The notes beneath the pieces were generated by a model that saw only the letters and a program-made list of their open reading frames with translations, was not told the DNA's origin and searched no databases. DNA of 64,000 nt from CAVRUZ01 sp963724495 (GTDB lineage Bacteria; Actinomycetota; Actinomycetes; Propionibacteriales; DAIQRJ01): contig CAVRUZ010000002.1 in the NCBI GenBank assembly GCA_963724495.1, positions 868,001 through 932,000 on the forward strand. The letters are read 5' to 3'. This document shows positions 17,123-29,898 of this stretch, piece after piece; position 1 is the stretch's first letter; each line of letters opens with the position of its first letter. Made by a program: the position numbers and the translations under genes.

Positions 17123-17719
17123 TCAGACCTTGTCGTTCGGGTCGGTGTCGGCTGAGTCGGTGTCGACGCCAGCGGCCTCGGCCGAATCGGTCTCTGCGGT
17201 CAGCGCGTTCTCGGCGTCGGCCGGATCGTCGCCTTCCTCGGACTCGTCGACCGGCTCGGCGCCGAGCGGGATCTCGTCGGAAACGTCGGTCTCGACGTCA
17301 CCGAAAGCGGCCGGGTCGAACGTGTCGGGGGCGGTCGAGGCGGCGAAGACGTCGCTGAAGGCATCGGCAGCGGCGGCGGCATCGAGACTCGGCCGGCCGG
17401 TGGCGGGCTCGTCGTCATCGACACCGTGGGTGTAGCTGAGCAGGTCGGCGTTGATCTCACGCATCGCCACCGAGAGCGGCTTCTCCTGCACGTGCGTCTC
17501 CACCAACGGGCCGACGTACTCGAGCAGGCCCTCGCCCAGCTGGGAGTAGTAGGCGTTGATCTGGCGGGCACGCTTCGACGCGTAGAGCACCAGCTGGTAC
17601 TTCGAACCGGCCTTGTCGAGCAGCTCGTCGATCGACGGGTGGGTGATCCCGTCGGGAACGTGCTGATTCGGGGGCGGTGTGGGGTAGCCGGCGTAGTCGT
17701 CGGTGTAGGGCAGCGTCAC
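17123..17719 (-). CDS. rpoZ: RNA polymerase omega subunit with a long acidic C-terminal extension
   Basis: 198 residues from GTG at 17719; omega is normally about 90-110 in actinobacteria. The core (residues about 24-94) is clear: GITHPSIDELLDKAGSKYQL, the ASKRARQINAYYSQLGEGLL helix and YVGPLVETHVQEKPLSVAMR. Residues 95-198 are an extra tail rich in Asp, Glu, Ala and Ser, with almost no basic residues, predicted disordered. The frame is open without interruption, so the tail is not an obvious read-through artefact. It promotes polymerase assembly; the tail's role is unknown. Confidence 0.93.
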   Translation of the reverse strand: MTLPYTDDYAGYPTPPPNQHVPDGITHPSIDELLDKAGSKYQLVLYASKRARQINAYYSQLGEGLLEYVGPLVETHVQEKPLSVAMREINADLLSYTHGVDDDEPATGRPSLDAAAAADAFSDVFAASTAPDTFDPAAFGDVETDVSDEIPLGAEPVDESEEGDDPADAENALTAETDSAEAAGVDTDSADTDPNDKV

Positions 17720-17858
17720 GGATGCGGATCCTTTGCTTGCGTCGTCGTGCGGGTGTTGCCGTGTTCAGATGCAAGCGCGGTCACTGGTGCACGCATGCAC
17801 TGGGCAGGTGGCGGGCACGACATGCCGTCAGCCTGGAGTACAACCGGGCAGCCTGCGG

Positions 17859-18491
17859 TCAGGCAGGACCTCCGGAACGAAGCAAGGCTACCAACTGCTG
17901 CGCTGCGGACCGAACTTCGTCGTTCACGATCGTCACGTCGAACTCGTCCTCGGCGGTGAGTTCCGACCTGGCCGTCTCGAGTCGGAGGTCGCGTTCGGCC
18001 GCGCCCTCGGTGCCGCGACCGACGAGGCGACGCACCATTTCGTCCCAGCTCGGCGGCCGGAGGAAGACGAACAACGCCTCCGGCATCTTGGCGCGGACCT
18101 GCCGCGCGCCCTGCAGATCGATCTCGAGCAACGCTGGTCGATCGGCGGCCAGGGCCTCCTCCACCGGTGCGCGCGGGGTGCCGTAGCGGAAGGCACGGTG
18201 CACCACGGCCCATTCGAGAAGCTCGCTGCCGGCGACCATCGCGTCGAAGGTGTCGTCGTCGACGAAGTGGTAGTGCACGCCGTCGATCTCGCCGGGGCGG
18301 GCGGGTCGGGTCGTGACCGACACCGACAGCCACACGTCGGGAGAGTTCTCGCGGATCCAGGCCGATACCGAGCCCTTGCCGACGGCTGTCGGCCCGGCAA
18401 GCACGACCAGGCGTCGACGACCCGAGAAACCCTCCGGGGACGGGCTCGCCTCCTGCGGCGTCACCGGCCCGGCTGCTGGGTCAGGACTCAC
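17859..18491 (-). CDS. gmk: Guanylate kinase
   Basis: 210 residues from GTG at 18491. Phosphorylates GMP to GDP. P-loop RLVVLAGPTAVGKGSVSAWI, then SVSVTTRPARPGEIDGVHYHFV (GMP-binding signature), LLEWAVVHRAFRYGTPRAPVEEAL and LLEIDLQGARQVRAKMPEAL. The start overlaps the end of mihF by 11 bp, indicating coupling. In the mihF-gmk-rpoZ row conserved in actinobacteria. Confidence 0.96.
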   Translation of the reverse strand: MSPDPAAGPVTPQEASPSPEGFSGRRRLVVLAGPTAVGKGSVSAWIRENSPDVWLSVSVTTRPARPGEIDGVHYHFVDDDTFDAMVAGSELLEWAVVHRAFRYGTPRAPVEEALAADRPALLEIDLQGARQVRAKMPEALFVFLRPPSWDEMVRRLVGRGTEGAAERDLRLETARSELTAEDEFDVTIVNDEVRSAAQQLVALLRSGGPA

Positions 18492-18798
18492 CGAACTCGC
18501 GTTTGAGCGCGGCGATCTGGTTGTCCCCCAGACCGCGCACCCGTCGGGTCGGCGAGATCGCCAGTCGGTCCATGATCGACTGGGCCCGGACCTTGCCGAC
18601 TCCGGGCATGGAGGCGAGCAGGGCCGCCACCTTCATCTTGCCGACGACTTCGTCACGGCGACCTTCTGCGATCACTTCGGTCAGCGACACGGTGGACTGC
18701 TTCAGCCGGTGCTTGACCAGTGCCCGTTCGCGCCGGGCCTCAGCTGCTTTCGCCAGTGCCGCCCGTCGGTCCTCGTCTGACAGCGGGGGCAACGGCAC
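18481..18798 (-). CDS. mihF: Actinobacterial integration host factor
   Basis: 105 residues from GTG at 18798. Nucleoid protein with an S13-like helix-two-turn-helix; it compacts DNA and aids phage integration in mycobacteria. Hallmarks: LTEVIAEGRRDEVVGKMKVAALLASMPGVGKVRAQSIM and the C-terminal RRVRGLGDNQIAALKREF. Normal length for the family. Between pyrF and gmk, its standard location. Confidence 0.95.
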   Translation of the reverse strand: MPLPPLSDEDRRAALAKAAEARRERALVKHRLKQSTVSLTEVIAEGRRDEVVGKMKVAALLASMPGVGKVRAQSIMDRLAISPTRRVRGLGDNQIAALKREFGES

Positions 18799-18931
18799 CG
18801 GAACACCTCACGCGGTCGCTTCTGACTTGGACTCGAAGCAACCTACCGAGCCGTGGGACCTCGCGGCAATGCGGGCGCGACTGCCTGGCCGATGCGGCCG
18901 CAGCCGGAACGGAAGGAGTCCGACGAAGCGG

Positions 18932-19816
18932 TCAGCCCGACTGAGCTGGGGCCATGACCTTCCGTAACGCCTCGACTTCGGCCTGTACGGCTCTGCCGAT
19001 CGCGGCGGTGTCCGGGCCGACGGAGGACAGCGATCGGGATGCCGACGGGAGTACCCAGGGCAGCGCTGCGCCGAACACCGCGGGCAGGTCGGCGGAGGTG
19101 GCGCCCTGCGCGCCGAGACCGGGCGCGAGCAGCGGACCGTTGATCTGGAGGTCCTCGGCCACCGATGTGGCCGTGGCTCCCACCACGGCTCCGAACGATC
19201 CGAGATCGGTGCCTGCATTGAGTTCCGCGAGCGCGGCAAGCACTGTCGCTGTCACGGTTCGGCCGTCGGCACCCTTCGCCTGCTGTACCTGTGGTGCCTC
19301 CGGGTTCGACGTGTAGGCGAGCACGAACACGCCGGACCCCGCTTTTCGCGCGGCGTCGTAAAGCGGATCGAGCGAACCGAACCCGAGATATGGGCTGGCG
19401 GTGACCGCGTCGGCGAAGAGCGGGGACTCGGGGCGAAGGTAGGCATCCGCATAGGCGACCGCAGTCGAACCGATGTCTCCTCGCTTGACGTCGAGGATCA
19501 CCAGCACGTTCAGTTCGCGGGCAGCCGCCAAGAGTTCTTCCAGGACAGCGATTCCAGCGCTCCCGTGCCGCTCGAAGAACGCCGACTGGGGCTTCACTGC
19601 GGCCGCGCGACCGGCAGCGGCGTCGAGCATTCGCAGTGCGAAGTCGCGAAGTCCACCGGCGTTGTCGGGGAGCCCCCAGGCGGTCAACTCGCTTGCATGC
19701 GGGTCGATTCCGACGCACAACGGCCCAAAGTCTGCTTTGGCCTGGACCAGCCGGGAACCGAACGCCTTGCCGGTACGGCCTGTGGGCACGGCGATCTCCG
19801 CTGTCTGTTCAGTCAT
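18932..19816 (-). CDS. pyrF: Orotidine 5'-phosphate decarboxylase (long, subfamily 2)
   Basis: 294 residues from ATG at 19816, chosen because AAAGGA lies 5 nt upstream; a TTG at 19837 is in frame too. Last step of UMP synthesis. FGPLCVGIDPHASELTAWGL and VLVILDVKRGDIGSTAVAYADAYL carry the catalytic Lys-Asp network; TSNPEAPQVQ and GATATSV follow. Last gene of the pyr operon. Confidence 0.95.
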   Translation of the reverse strand: MTEQTAEIAVPTGRTGKAFGSRLVQAKADFGPLCVGIDPHASELTAWGLPDNAGGLRDFALRMLDAAAGRAAAVKPQSAFFERHGSAGIAVLEELLAAARELNVLVILDVKRGDIGSTAVAYADAYLRPESPLFADAVTASPYLGFGSLDPLYDAARKAGSGVFVLAYTSNPEAPQVQQAKGADGRTVTATVLAALAELNAGTDLGSFGAVVGATATSVAEDLQINGPLLAPGLGAQGATSADLPAVFGAALPWVLPSASRSLSSVGPDTAAIGRAVQAEVEALRKVMAPAQSG

Positions 19817-19833
19817 GGCGGTCCTTTCTGAGC

Positions 19834-20787
19834 TCAATGCGCGATTCCGATGAGGTCTGTCAGCTTGCTGATACCCCGGGAGGACAGCTCAGCGGTGAGT
19901 TCGTGCAGGATGCGCGTCGGTGCGTGCGGGTCGCCGAAGACGGCCGTTCCCACCTGGACTGCGGATGCACCTGCGGCAACGAACTCCAGCGCATCGGCAC
20001 CGGTGCGCACCCCACCGATTCCCACGATCGGCACGTCGGGAATCGCGGCGTGCACCTGGTACACACACCGCAGGGCCACCGGGCGCATCGCCGGGCCGGA
20101 CAGGCCGCCGGTCACCCCGGCAAGTGTCGGCCGGAGCGTGGTGGCGTCGATCGTCAACCCCAGCAGCGTGTTGATCAGGCTGAGGCCGTCGGCTCCGGCG
20201 TCCACGCAGGCCCGTGCCACCGCCACGATGTCGGTCACATCGGCGGTGAGCTTCGCGAGAACCGGAACGCCCGGCACGGTCTCCCGGCGAACACCGGCGA
20301 TCACCCGCGCGGCGGAGTCCGGGTCGCAGGCGAACACCAGACCGCGGTTCTCGACGTTCGGGCAGGAGATGTTCACCTCCAGGGCGGCGACGGCACCCGT
20401 GGCGCGAAGCCGGCGCGCCAACTCGATGTACTCCCCCGTGCTGTCGCCGGCGATGGACACGATCGGCCGGGCGCCCTGATCCACCAACCAGGCAAGGTCT
20501 TTGTCGATGAAGCTCTCGATGCCGGGTCCCTGCAGGCCGATGGAGTTGAGCATTCCCGACGGCGTCTCCGCCATCCTCGGCGTCGGGCGGCCGGCGCGGG
20601 CGGACAGGAAGATGGACTTGGTGACGACCGCGGCCAGGGCGGCGACGTCGATGAACTGGCCGAGCTCCCGGCCCGCGGCCGCACACCCCGAGGCGGTCAT
20701 CACCGGATTCGGCAGGCGCAGCCCCGCGATGCGCGTGCTCATGTCAACCTGCTGAGACTCCAGCGGTGGAGCCGCTCCGCCGGCCAT
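19834..20787 (-). CDS. pyrD: Dihydroorotate dehydrogenase, class 1B catalytic subunit
   Basis: 317 residues. FMN barrel that oxidises dihydroorotate to orotate. MSTRIAGLRLPNPVMTASGCAAAG opens the fold; LEVNISCPNVENRG holds the catalytic cysteine of class 1 enzymes; VLAKLTADVTDIV and GIGGVRTGADALEFVAAGASAVQVGTA form the FMN phosphate site. Start ATG at 20787 overlaps the pyrK stop (TGATG). Presence of pyrK next to it makes this an NAD-linked, cytosolic class 1B enzyme, unlike the quinone-linked class 2 enzyme of mycobacteria. Confidence 0.95.
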   Translation of the reverse strand: MAGGAAPPLESQQVDMSTRIAGLRLPNPVMTASGCAAAGRELGQFIDVAALAAVVTKSIFLSARAGRPTPRMAETPSGMLNSIGLQGPGIESFIDKDLAWLVDQGARPIVSIAGDSTGEYIELARRLRATGAVAALEVNISCPNVENRGLVFACDPDSAARVIAGVRRETVPGVPVLAKLTADVTDIVAVARACVDAGADGLSLINTLLGLTIDATTLRPTLAGVTGGLSGPAMRPVALRCVYQVHAAIPDVPIVGIGGVRTGADALEFVAAGASAVQVGTAVFGDPHAPTRILHELTAELSSRGISKLTDLIGIAH

Positions 20788-21670
20788 CAGCTGCCGCCCG
20801 CATGGACGATCGGCGCCCCGAAGGTGTCGGCCGGCACGGTGCCCACGTCGGTGAACCGCACCGCCGATCCGTCGAACACCGGCCCATCAGTGCACGTGCG
20901 CGTCATCCGGGTGACGCCGTCATCCCCGATGATCGGCAGCACACACGTCATGCAGACGCCGATACCGCAGGCCATCGACTCCTCGACCAGGACCTGGCAG
21001 GAGACACCGGTGGCCGCGGCCACCCGGTTCGCGGCGGCCAGCATGCCCATCGGCCCGCACGCGTAGACAGCGGTGGCGCCCGTACTCATCAGCACGTCAG
21101 GCAGGACATCGGTGACGAGGCCGCGGGTGCCGGCCGAACCGTCGTCGGTGGTGACCACCACGGTCCCGCCGCGCCGCCTCGCCTCGACGACGCCGAAGAG
21201 CCGGTCGGCCGACCCCGCACCGAGGACGAAGTGGGCCTTCCCGCCGGTGGCCGCGATCGAGTCGGCCAGCGTGAACATCGGGGCGATGCCGTACCCACCG
21301 CCGACCAGGACCGCAGCACCCGGCGTCTCCGGCAGCCAGAACGGACGACCGAGCGGGCCGACCGTGTCGACGAGGTCGCCGGTCTCCACCCGGGCCAGCC
21401 AGCGCGTGCCGCGGCCCGCTTCGGCGAACACGATCTCGACCGTGCCGCCATGCGCTCCGGACGGCCGGGCCCGATACACCGAGAATGCCCTGCGCAACAA
21501 CATCGACGAGTCCGGCCCGCCCACCGCGAGAGCGACGAACTGGCCAGGCAACACCTGTTCGGCGATGCCGCGGGCGACCAGGGTCAGGTGGTGGTAGGCG
21601 CCAACCCGCCGTCGCGACACCACCTCTGCGGCCACCTGAAGGGGGCCGACGACATCGGGAGGGGCCGCGG

Positions 21671-21674
<4 letters not shown>
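20787..21674 (-). CDS. pyrK: Dihydroorotate dehydrogenase electron-transfer subunit
   Basis: 295 residues from ATG at 21674, which overlaps the carB stop as ATGA; the upstream in-frame start is inside carB and rejected. Ferredoxin-reductase fold passing electrons from PyrD to NAD. FAD site RRAFSVYRA; NAD-binding VGGGYGIAPMFTLAD; C-terminal 2Fe-2S cysteines in MACGIGVCMTCVLPI and, further on, RTCTDGP. All four expected cysteines are present. Confidence 0.95.
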
Positions 21675-24998
<3,324 letters not shown>

Positions 24999-25006
<8 letters not shown>

Positions 25007-26177
25007 GCGCGGCCCGTTCGCGCGCATCGGCCATCAGGTCGGCGAAGCGGTCGAAGAGGTAGGCAGCATCGTGCGGACCGGCAGCCGCTTCCGGGTGATA
25101 CTGCACCGAGAATCCAAGCAGGACTGATGATTCGTCGGTGCGCAGTTCGATTCCCTCGACCACGTCGTCGTTGAGGCACACGTGACTCACGGTCGCCTGT
25201 CCGAAGCGGGTGGCGGTGGGCCGGTCGAGTGGCGCGTCGACGGCGAACCCGTGGTTGTGCGACGTGACCTCCACCTTCGCGGTCGTACGGTCCTGGACGG
25301 GCTGGTTGATGCCGCGATGCCCGTACCCGAGCTTGTACGTGCCGAACCCCAGAGCCCGGCCGAACAGCTGGTTGCCGAAACAGATGCCGAAGAACGGCAG
25401 GCGACGCTCGAGCACAGCTGTCAGCAGGCTGATATCGGTCGCGGCCGGGTCGCCTGGGCCGTTGGAGACGAAGACCCCGTCGGGGTTGATGGCCAGAACC
25501 TCGTCCACGCTCGCGGTGAAGGGCAGGACGTGCACCTCCATCCCCCGCTCGGACATCCGCACCGGCGTCATGGTCTTGATGCCGTAGTCGAGGGCGACGA
25601 CGGTGAACGTCTTGTCCCCCTGTGCCGCCACGACGTACGCCTCCGGAGTCGTGACCTCCGAAGCGAGGTCGGCACCCGCCATCAAGGGTGCCGCGAGGAC
25701 GCGCTCGAGCAGGTCCGGAGCCGAGAGGGCGGGCGACTCAGCCGTAGCGGACGAGATGCCGACCCGCATCGACCCGCGCTCGCGCAGGTGGCGGGTGAGC
25801 GCCCGGGTGTCGATGCCGGCGATACCCACGACGCCCTGGTCGGCAAGCTCCTCGGCGAGGCCGCGCCGCGACCGCCAGTTCGAGGGTCGCCGGGCCGGGT
25901 CGCGCACCACGTAGCCGGCCACCCAGATCTGCCGGGATTCACCGTCCTCGTCGTTGATCCCGGTGTTGCCGATGTGCGGAGCGGTCTGCACGACCACCTG
26001 GCGGTGGTAGCTGGGGTCGGTGAGCGTCTCCTGGTAGCCGGTCATGCCGGTGGCGAACACCGCCTCGCCCACCGTCAGGCCGCGCGCTCCGTATGCCGTG
26101 CCGCGAAACGTCCGGCCGTCCTCCAGCACCAGCAGCGCGCCGTTCCTGCTGTCCAGGGTGTCGATGCCGTGGCTCAC
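24999..26177 (-). CDS. carA: Carbamoyl-phosphate synthase small (glutaminase) subunit
   Basis: 392 residues from GTG at 26177, overlapping the pyrC stop (GTGA). Class I glutamine amidotransferase supplying ammonia to CarB. N-terminal LVLEDGRTFRGTAYG; triad region LPFFGICFGNQLFGRALG (nucleophile Cys), TSHNHGFAVD and VQYHPEAAAGPHD (His and Glu). Full length. Confidence 0.97.
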
Positions 26178-27499
26178 GCGCGGTCCCCCGACGAGTACGT
26201 CTGTCGGCCGCCGAAGAAGGTGGCCACGACGGGGTCGGGCAGTTCCATGCCGTGGTAGGGGTTGTTGACCGACCTCGACGCGGTGTCGGTGCGCTCGACC
26301 GTGTGCCGGCGGGACGGGTCGACCAGGACCAGGTTGGCCGGCTCTCCTACCGCCAACGGACGCCCCTGCCCCGTCAGCTTCGCGATCTCCGCGGGCCGGC
26401 TCGACAGCACCCGGGCCACGCCCGCCCAGTCGAGCAGCCCGCCGGCCACCATCACCTCCGCGACCACCCCCAGCGCCTGCTCCAGCCCGACCATGCCCGG
26501 GCGGGCGTCGACGAACGAGTGCTCCTTGTCGTGCAGGGCGTGCGGTGCGTGGTCGGTGGCGACCACGTCGATCGTCCCGTCGGCGAGCGCCTCGCGCAGT
26601 GCGTCCACGTGCTCCTGCGGGCGGAGCGGCGGGCTCACCTTGAAGGTGGGGTCGTAGGTCGAGAGCCGGTCGGTGGTGAGCAGCAGGTGATGCGGAGCCA
26701 CCTCAGCCGTCACCTGGATGCCCCTGGCCTTCGCCCAGCGGAGCACGTCGACCGTGCCGGCGCTGGAGACGTGGCACACGTGCAGTCGGGAGCCGGTGTG
26801 GCGGGCGAGCGTGACGTCGCGCGCCACGATCGTCTCCTCGGCGACGTCGGGCCAGCCCGGCAGACCCAGCCGGCCGGAGAGGTCGCCCTCGTGGCAGCAG
26901 GCGTCCTCGCCGGCCAGATCGGGGTCCTGTGCGTGCTGGGCGACCACGCCGTCGAAGGCGCGCACGTACTCCAGTGCCCGGCGCATCACCCGCGCGTCGG
27001 AGACACAGAACCCGTCGTCGCTGAAGATGTTCACGCCGGCTGCACGAGCCATCAGCCCGAGTTCCGCCAGTTCGGTGCCGGCGAGGCCACGCGTGACCGC
27101 ACCCACCGGCTGCACCTCGACGAGCCCGGCCGCACGCCCGAGCGCGGCGATGTGCAGGGCGGCCTCGGCCGTGTCGGTGACGGGCTCGGTGTTGGCCATC
27201 GCGAGAACGGCCGTGAAGCCACCACGCGCCGCGGCGGCGGAGCCGGTAGCGACGGTCTCGCTGTCCTCGCGCCCCGGCTCGCGCAGGTGCGTGTGCAGAT
27301 CGACCAGGCCGGGAAGGACCAGCAGTCCGTCGGCGTCGATCGTGCGATCGGCGCCGACCGCTTCCGGACCCGTCGCCGCGATGATGCCGCCGGCGAGGAG
27401 CAGGTCGGTGTTGCTGCCATCGGGCAGCCGTGCTCCGCGGATCAGCGTGGTGGTGGCGGCCGTCGTCTCGCTGCGCTGACTCGTCTGAGTAGTCGTCAT
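26174..27499 (-). CDS. pyrC: Dihydroorotase
   Basis: 441 residues from ATG at 27499; the frame stays open far upstream through pyrB and pyrR, but the ATG overlapping the pyrB stop (ATGA) and the homology start at TTLIRGARLPDG fix the start. Zinc amidohydrolase making dihydroorotate. Metal-site motifs: GLVDLHTHLREPGREDSETV, HVCHVSSAGTVDVL, EVAPHHLLLT and DVVATDHAPHALHDKE. Type I dihydroorotase. Confidence 0.96.
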   Translation of the reverse strand: MTTTQTSQRSETTAATTTLIRGARLPDGSNTDLLLAGGIIAATGPEAVGADRTIDADGLLVLPGLVDLHTHLREPGREDSETVATGSAAAARGGFTAVLAMANTEPVTDTAEAALHIAALGRAAGLVEVQPVGAVTRGLAGTELAELGLMARAAGVNIFSDDGFCVSDARVMRRALEYVRAFDGVVAQHAQDPDLAGEDACCHEGDLSGRLGLPGWPDVAEETIVARDVTLARHTGSRLHVCHVSSAGTVDVLRWAKARGIQVTAEVAPHHLLLTTDRLSTYDPTFKVSPPLRPQEHVDALREALADGTIDVVATDHAPHALHDKEHSFVDARPGMVGLEQALGVVAEVMVAGGLLDWAGVARVLSSRPAEIAKLTGQGRPLAVGEPANLVLVDPSRRHTVERTDTASRSVNNPYHGMELPDPVVATFFGGRQTYSSGDRA

Positions 27500-28437
27500 G
27501 CTGCGCTCCCGATCCGCCGGCTGACGTCGGCTTCGCCGGCCAGCAGGTGGTAGAGCACGCTCATCCGCACGGCGACACCTGCTGCGACCTGCTCGAGGAT
27601 GAGCGAGCGGGCCGCGTCGGCAGCCTCGGCCGCAATCTCGAGGCCACGGTTCATCGGACCCGGGTGGCAGATGACCGCGTGCTCGGGCAGCAGTGCCAGC
27701 CGGTCGCGGGTGAGCCCGTAGCCGATCGTGTACTCGCGTGGGCTGGGGAAGTACCCGCCGGCCATGCGCTCCCGCTGCACGCGCAGCATCATCACCGCGT
27801 CGACGGTCGGCAGCACCGCGTCGAGGTCGTGCGAGACGGTCGTCGTCCAGCCGTCGACCCCCGGCGGCAGCAGCGTCGGTGGGGCCACCAGCACCACCTC
27901 GGCTCCGAGGGCGGTCAGCGTGAGCACGTTGCTCCGCGCCACCCGGCTGTGGGTGATGTCGCCGACGATCGCCACCTTGCGGCCGGCGAGGTTGCCCAGG
28001 CGGCGGCGCAGGGTGAAGGCGTCCAGCAGGGCCTGGGTGGGGTGTTCGTGCATCCCATCGCCGGCGTTGATCACCGCCGCGTCGACCCAGCCGGCCACCT
28101 GGGCAGCCGCACCAGAGCGGTGGTGGCGGATCACGAGCGCGTCGACGCCCATCGCCGCCACCGTGAGCACGGTGTCGCGCAGGGACTCGCCCTTGCTCAC
28201 CGAGGATCCTTTCGCCGACACGTTGATCACGTCCGCCGAGAGCCACTTGCCGGCGATCTCGAACGAACTCCGGGTGCGGGTGGAGTCCTCGAAGAACAGG
28301 TTGACCACGGTCCGGCCGCGCAAGGTCGGCAGCTTCTTGACCTCGCGGGTCGACAGCTCCGACATCTGCTCGGCGACGTCGAGCACCGCGCCGATCTCGT
28401 CGGTGCTGAGGTCGGCCGACGACAACAGGTGTCTCAC
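27496..28437 (-). CDS. pyrB: Aspartate carbamoyltransferase catalytic subunit
   Basis: 313 residues from GTG at 28437 (overlaps pyrR stop). First committed pyrimidine step. Carbamoyl-phosphate site FFEDSTRTRSSFEIAGKWL; VIRHHRSGAA; GDGMHEHPTQALLDAFTLRR; VMMLRVQRERM (aspartate-binding region) and HPGPMNRG. No regulatory PyrI partner is encoded nearby, as usual in actinobacteria. Confidence 0.96.
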   Translation of the reverse strand: MRHLLSSADLSTDEIGAVLDVAEQMSELSTREVKKLPTLRGRTVVNLFFEDSTRTRSSFEIAGKWLSADVINVSAKGSSVSKGESLRDTVLTVAAMGVDALVIRHHRSGAAAQVAGWVDAAVINAGDGMHEHPTQALLDAFTLRRRLGNLAGRKVAIVGDITHSRVARSNVLTLTALGAEVVLVAPPTLLPPGVDGWTTTVSHDLDAVLPTVDAVMMLRVQRERMAGGYFPSPREYTIGYGLTRDRLALLPEHAVICHPGPMNRGLEIAAEAADAARSLILEQVAAGVAVRMSVLYHLLAGEADVSRRIGSAA

Positions 28438-29093
28438 TGGCCCTCCTCTGCCTGTCCGGCGTCCCGATCCGTCCGGACATCAGGTCGCTCCGTCGTCGGG
28501 GCGGATGCGCCGCGCGTCGGACTACCGGGCTCCGCGCGCCAGAGCAGCACTGCGTCCTCCCCGTCGGTCTCCTGCAGTGCAACGCGTACCCGCTCCCCCT
28601 GCGACGTGGGCAGGTTCTTCCCGACGTGGTCGGCCCGGATGGGGAGCTCGCGATGGCCGCGGTCGACCAGCACCGCGAGCCGGATAGCCCGCGGCCGGCC
28701 GATGTCCTTGAGTGCGTCGAGTGCCGCCGCGACGGTTCGGCCGGAGTAGAGGACGTCGTCGACCAGAACCAGGGTGGCGCCGTCGATCCCGCGGGCCGGG
28801 ATGCTGGTGTTCCCCACGGCGCGCAGCCGCTGGTGGCGAAGGTCGTCGCGGTACATGGTGATGTCCAGCGAGCCCTGGGCCACCGGGTGCCCCTCGATGT
28901 CACGGATCCGGCCGGCCAGCCGGCGGGCGAGCTCGACACCGCGGGTGGGGATGCCGAGGAGGACGAGATCGTCGGGCCCGCGGTTGGCTTCGAGGAGTTC
29001 GTGCGCCATCCGGGTCAACGCCCTGGCCATGGCCTCGGCGTCGAAGACGACGCGGGCGCCTGGCGGGCGGGCAGCAGGAGGTGCAGCAGTCAA
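28434..29093 (-). CDS. pyrR: PyrR regulatory protein / uracil phosphoribosyltransferase
   Basis: 219 residues from TTG at 29093. Phosphoribosyltransferase fold with the PRPP loop VDDVLYSGRT at residues 111-120 and RGVELARRLA. PyrR binds pyr mRNA in the presence of UMP and also has weak uracil PRTase activity. The tail (about 40 residues after ALLWRAEPG) is longer than usual and low in complexity. First gene of the pyrimidine operon, with its own RNA target in the leader immediately upstream. Confidence 0.94.
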   Translation of the reverse strand: MTAAPPAARPPGARVVFDAEAMARALTRMAHELLEANRGPDDLVLLGIPTRGVELARRLAGRIRDIEGHPVAQGSLDITMYRDDLRHQRLRAVGNTSIPARGIDGATLVLVDDVLYSGRTVAAALDALKDIGRPRAIRLAVLVDRGHRELPIRADHVGKNLPTSQGERVRVALQETDGEDAVLLWRAEPGSPTRGASAPTTERPDVRTDRDAGQAEEGQ

Positions 29094-29105
29094 GGTCGGA
29101 AGTCC

Positions 29106-29130
29106 TTCCCCGCCTCACTGGACGGGTCGT
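29106..29130 (-). promoter_or_regulatory. PyrR-binding hairpin in the pyr operon leader
   Basis: The minus strand has stem CCCG/CGGG (29123-29126 with 29109-29112) closing a loop that reads UCCAGUGAGG, the conserved PyrR-binding loop. GGGGAAGGA follows directly and is the pyrR ribosome-binding site, about 10 nt before the TTG start. UMP-bound PyrR would therefore cover the ribosome site, the translational mode described for mycobacterial PyrR. Confidence 0.8.
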
Positions 29131-29263
29131 TAAAGGATGTACGTCGTTTGCACTGGTTGCCCGAACGCTAGCAGGAGCGACAGTCGTCGAGGGGGAACCG
29201 TCCAGCGGAGCGGCGTGACCACGTCGGAGCCATGGTCGCGTCCACGACTCGGACCCGTTGTGG

Positions 29264-29668
29264 CTAGCTCGACTTCTCTCGATCGGCGAGGAACTCCTCG
29301 GCCAGGGCCGCCGGAGCCTGCGAGAGCCAGGCGTCCTCGAGCAGCTCGACGAGCTCTTCCTCGTCGACCTCCGGCAGTCGCACCAGCACCGCGGGGTAGC
29401 CGTCGAAGTGCGGGATCGTGAAGCAGGCGGCAGGACCGCCGGCCAGCAGCGCCTCGCGCGAGTCGACGTCCTCCAGCCGGACCGCCAGGATCGGGCCGTC
29501 GGGTGCGTCGTCGCCGAGGTCGCGCCGGTCCTTCTTCGACAGCGGCCGGTCCCAGGCGAACGCGTGACCCTTGGCCCCGACCTTCCAGGCCCGGTTGCCG
29601 TAGGAGGTGCCGCCCTCCACGCCGGGCAGGCTGTTCGCGATGCGTTCCACGTCGTCCCAGGTCGCCAT
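29264..29668 (-). CDS. MmcQ/YjbR-family DNA-binding-like protein
   Basis: 134 residues from ATG at 29668 (MATWDDVERIANSLPGVEGG), chosen over longer in-frame starts because similarity begins here. CyaY-like double-wing fold; segments WKVGAKGHAFAWDRPL, ILAVRLEDVDSREALLAG and FTIPHFDGYPAVLVRLPEV are typical. Function unknown; the acidic C-terminus ends in a possible helix. It is followed on the same strand by pyrR after 170 bp. Confidence 0.82.
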   Translation of the reverse strand: MATWDDVERIANSLPGVEGGTSYGNRAWKVGAKGHAFAWDRPLSKKDRRDLGDDAPDGPILAVRLEDVDSREALLAGGPAACFTIPHFDGYPAVLVRLPEVDEEELVELLEDAWLSQAPAALAEEFLADREKSS

Positions 29669-29898
29669 AGCCCGCAGGGTAGGTGGCGCGAGGATTGGCC
29701 GCATCCGGGCCTGCGCGCGACCAAGTGGACGCCGAACATGCGGGGCAAAGGCCCATATAGGGATAAGTGTGGACACATGGTCGCGGATCGCTCGCGCATC
29801 GCATGTGCGGTGCGTGACAACCGGGCGTCCAGACCCTGGGCACCGTCGCTGTCCGTGACCGAGCCTGTGGAACTGGAACACGATATGGTCACAACGCG

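Noticed and set aside
27500..28939. Upstream extension of the pyrC frame to a 921-residue protein
   Set aside because: It is the out-of-frame shadow of pyrB and pyrR; the dihydroorotase begins at the ATG overlapping the pyrB stop.
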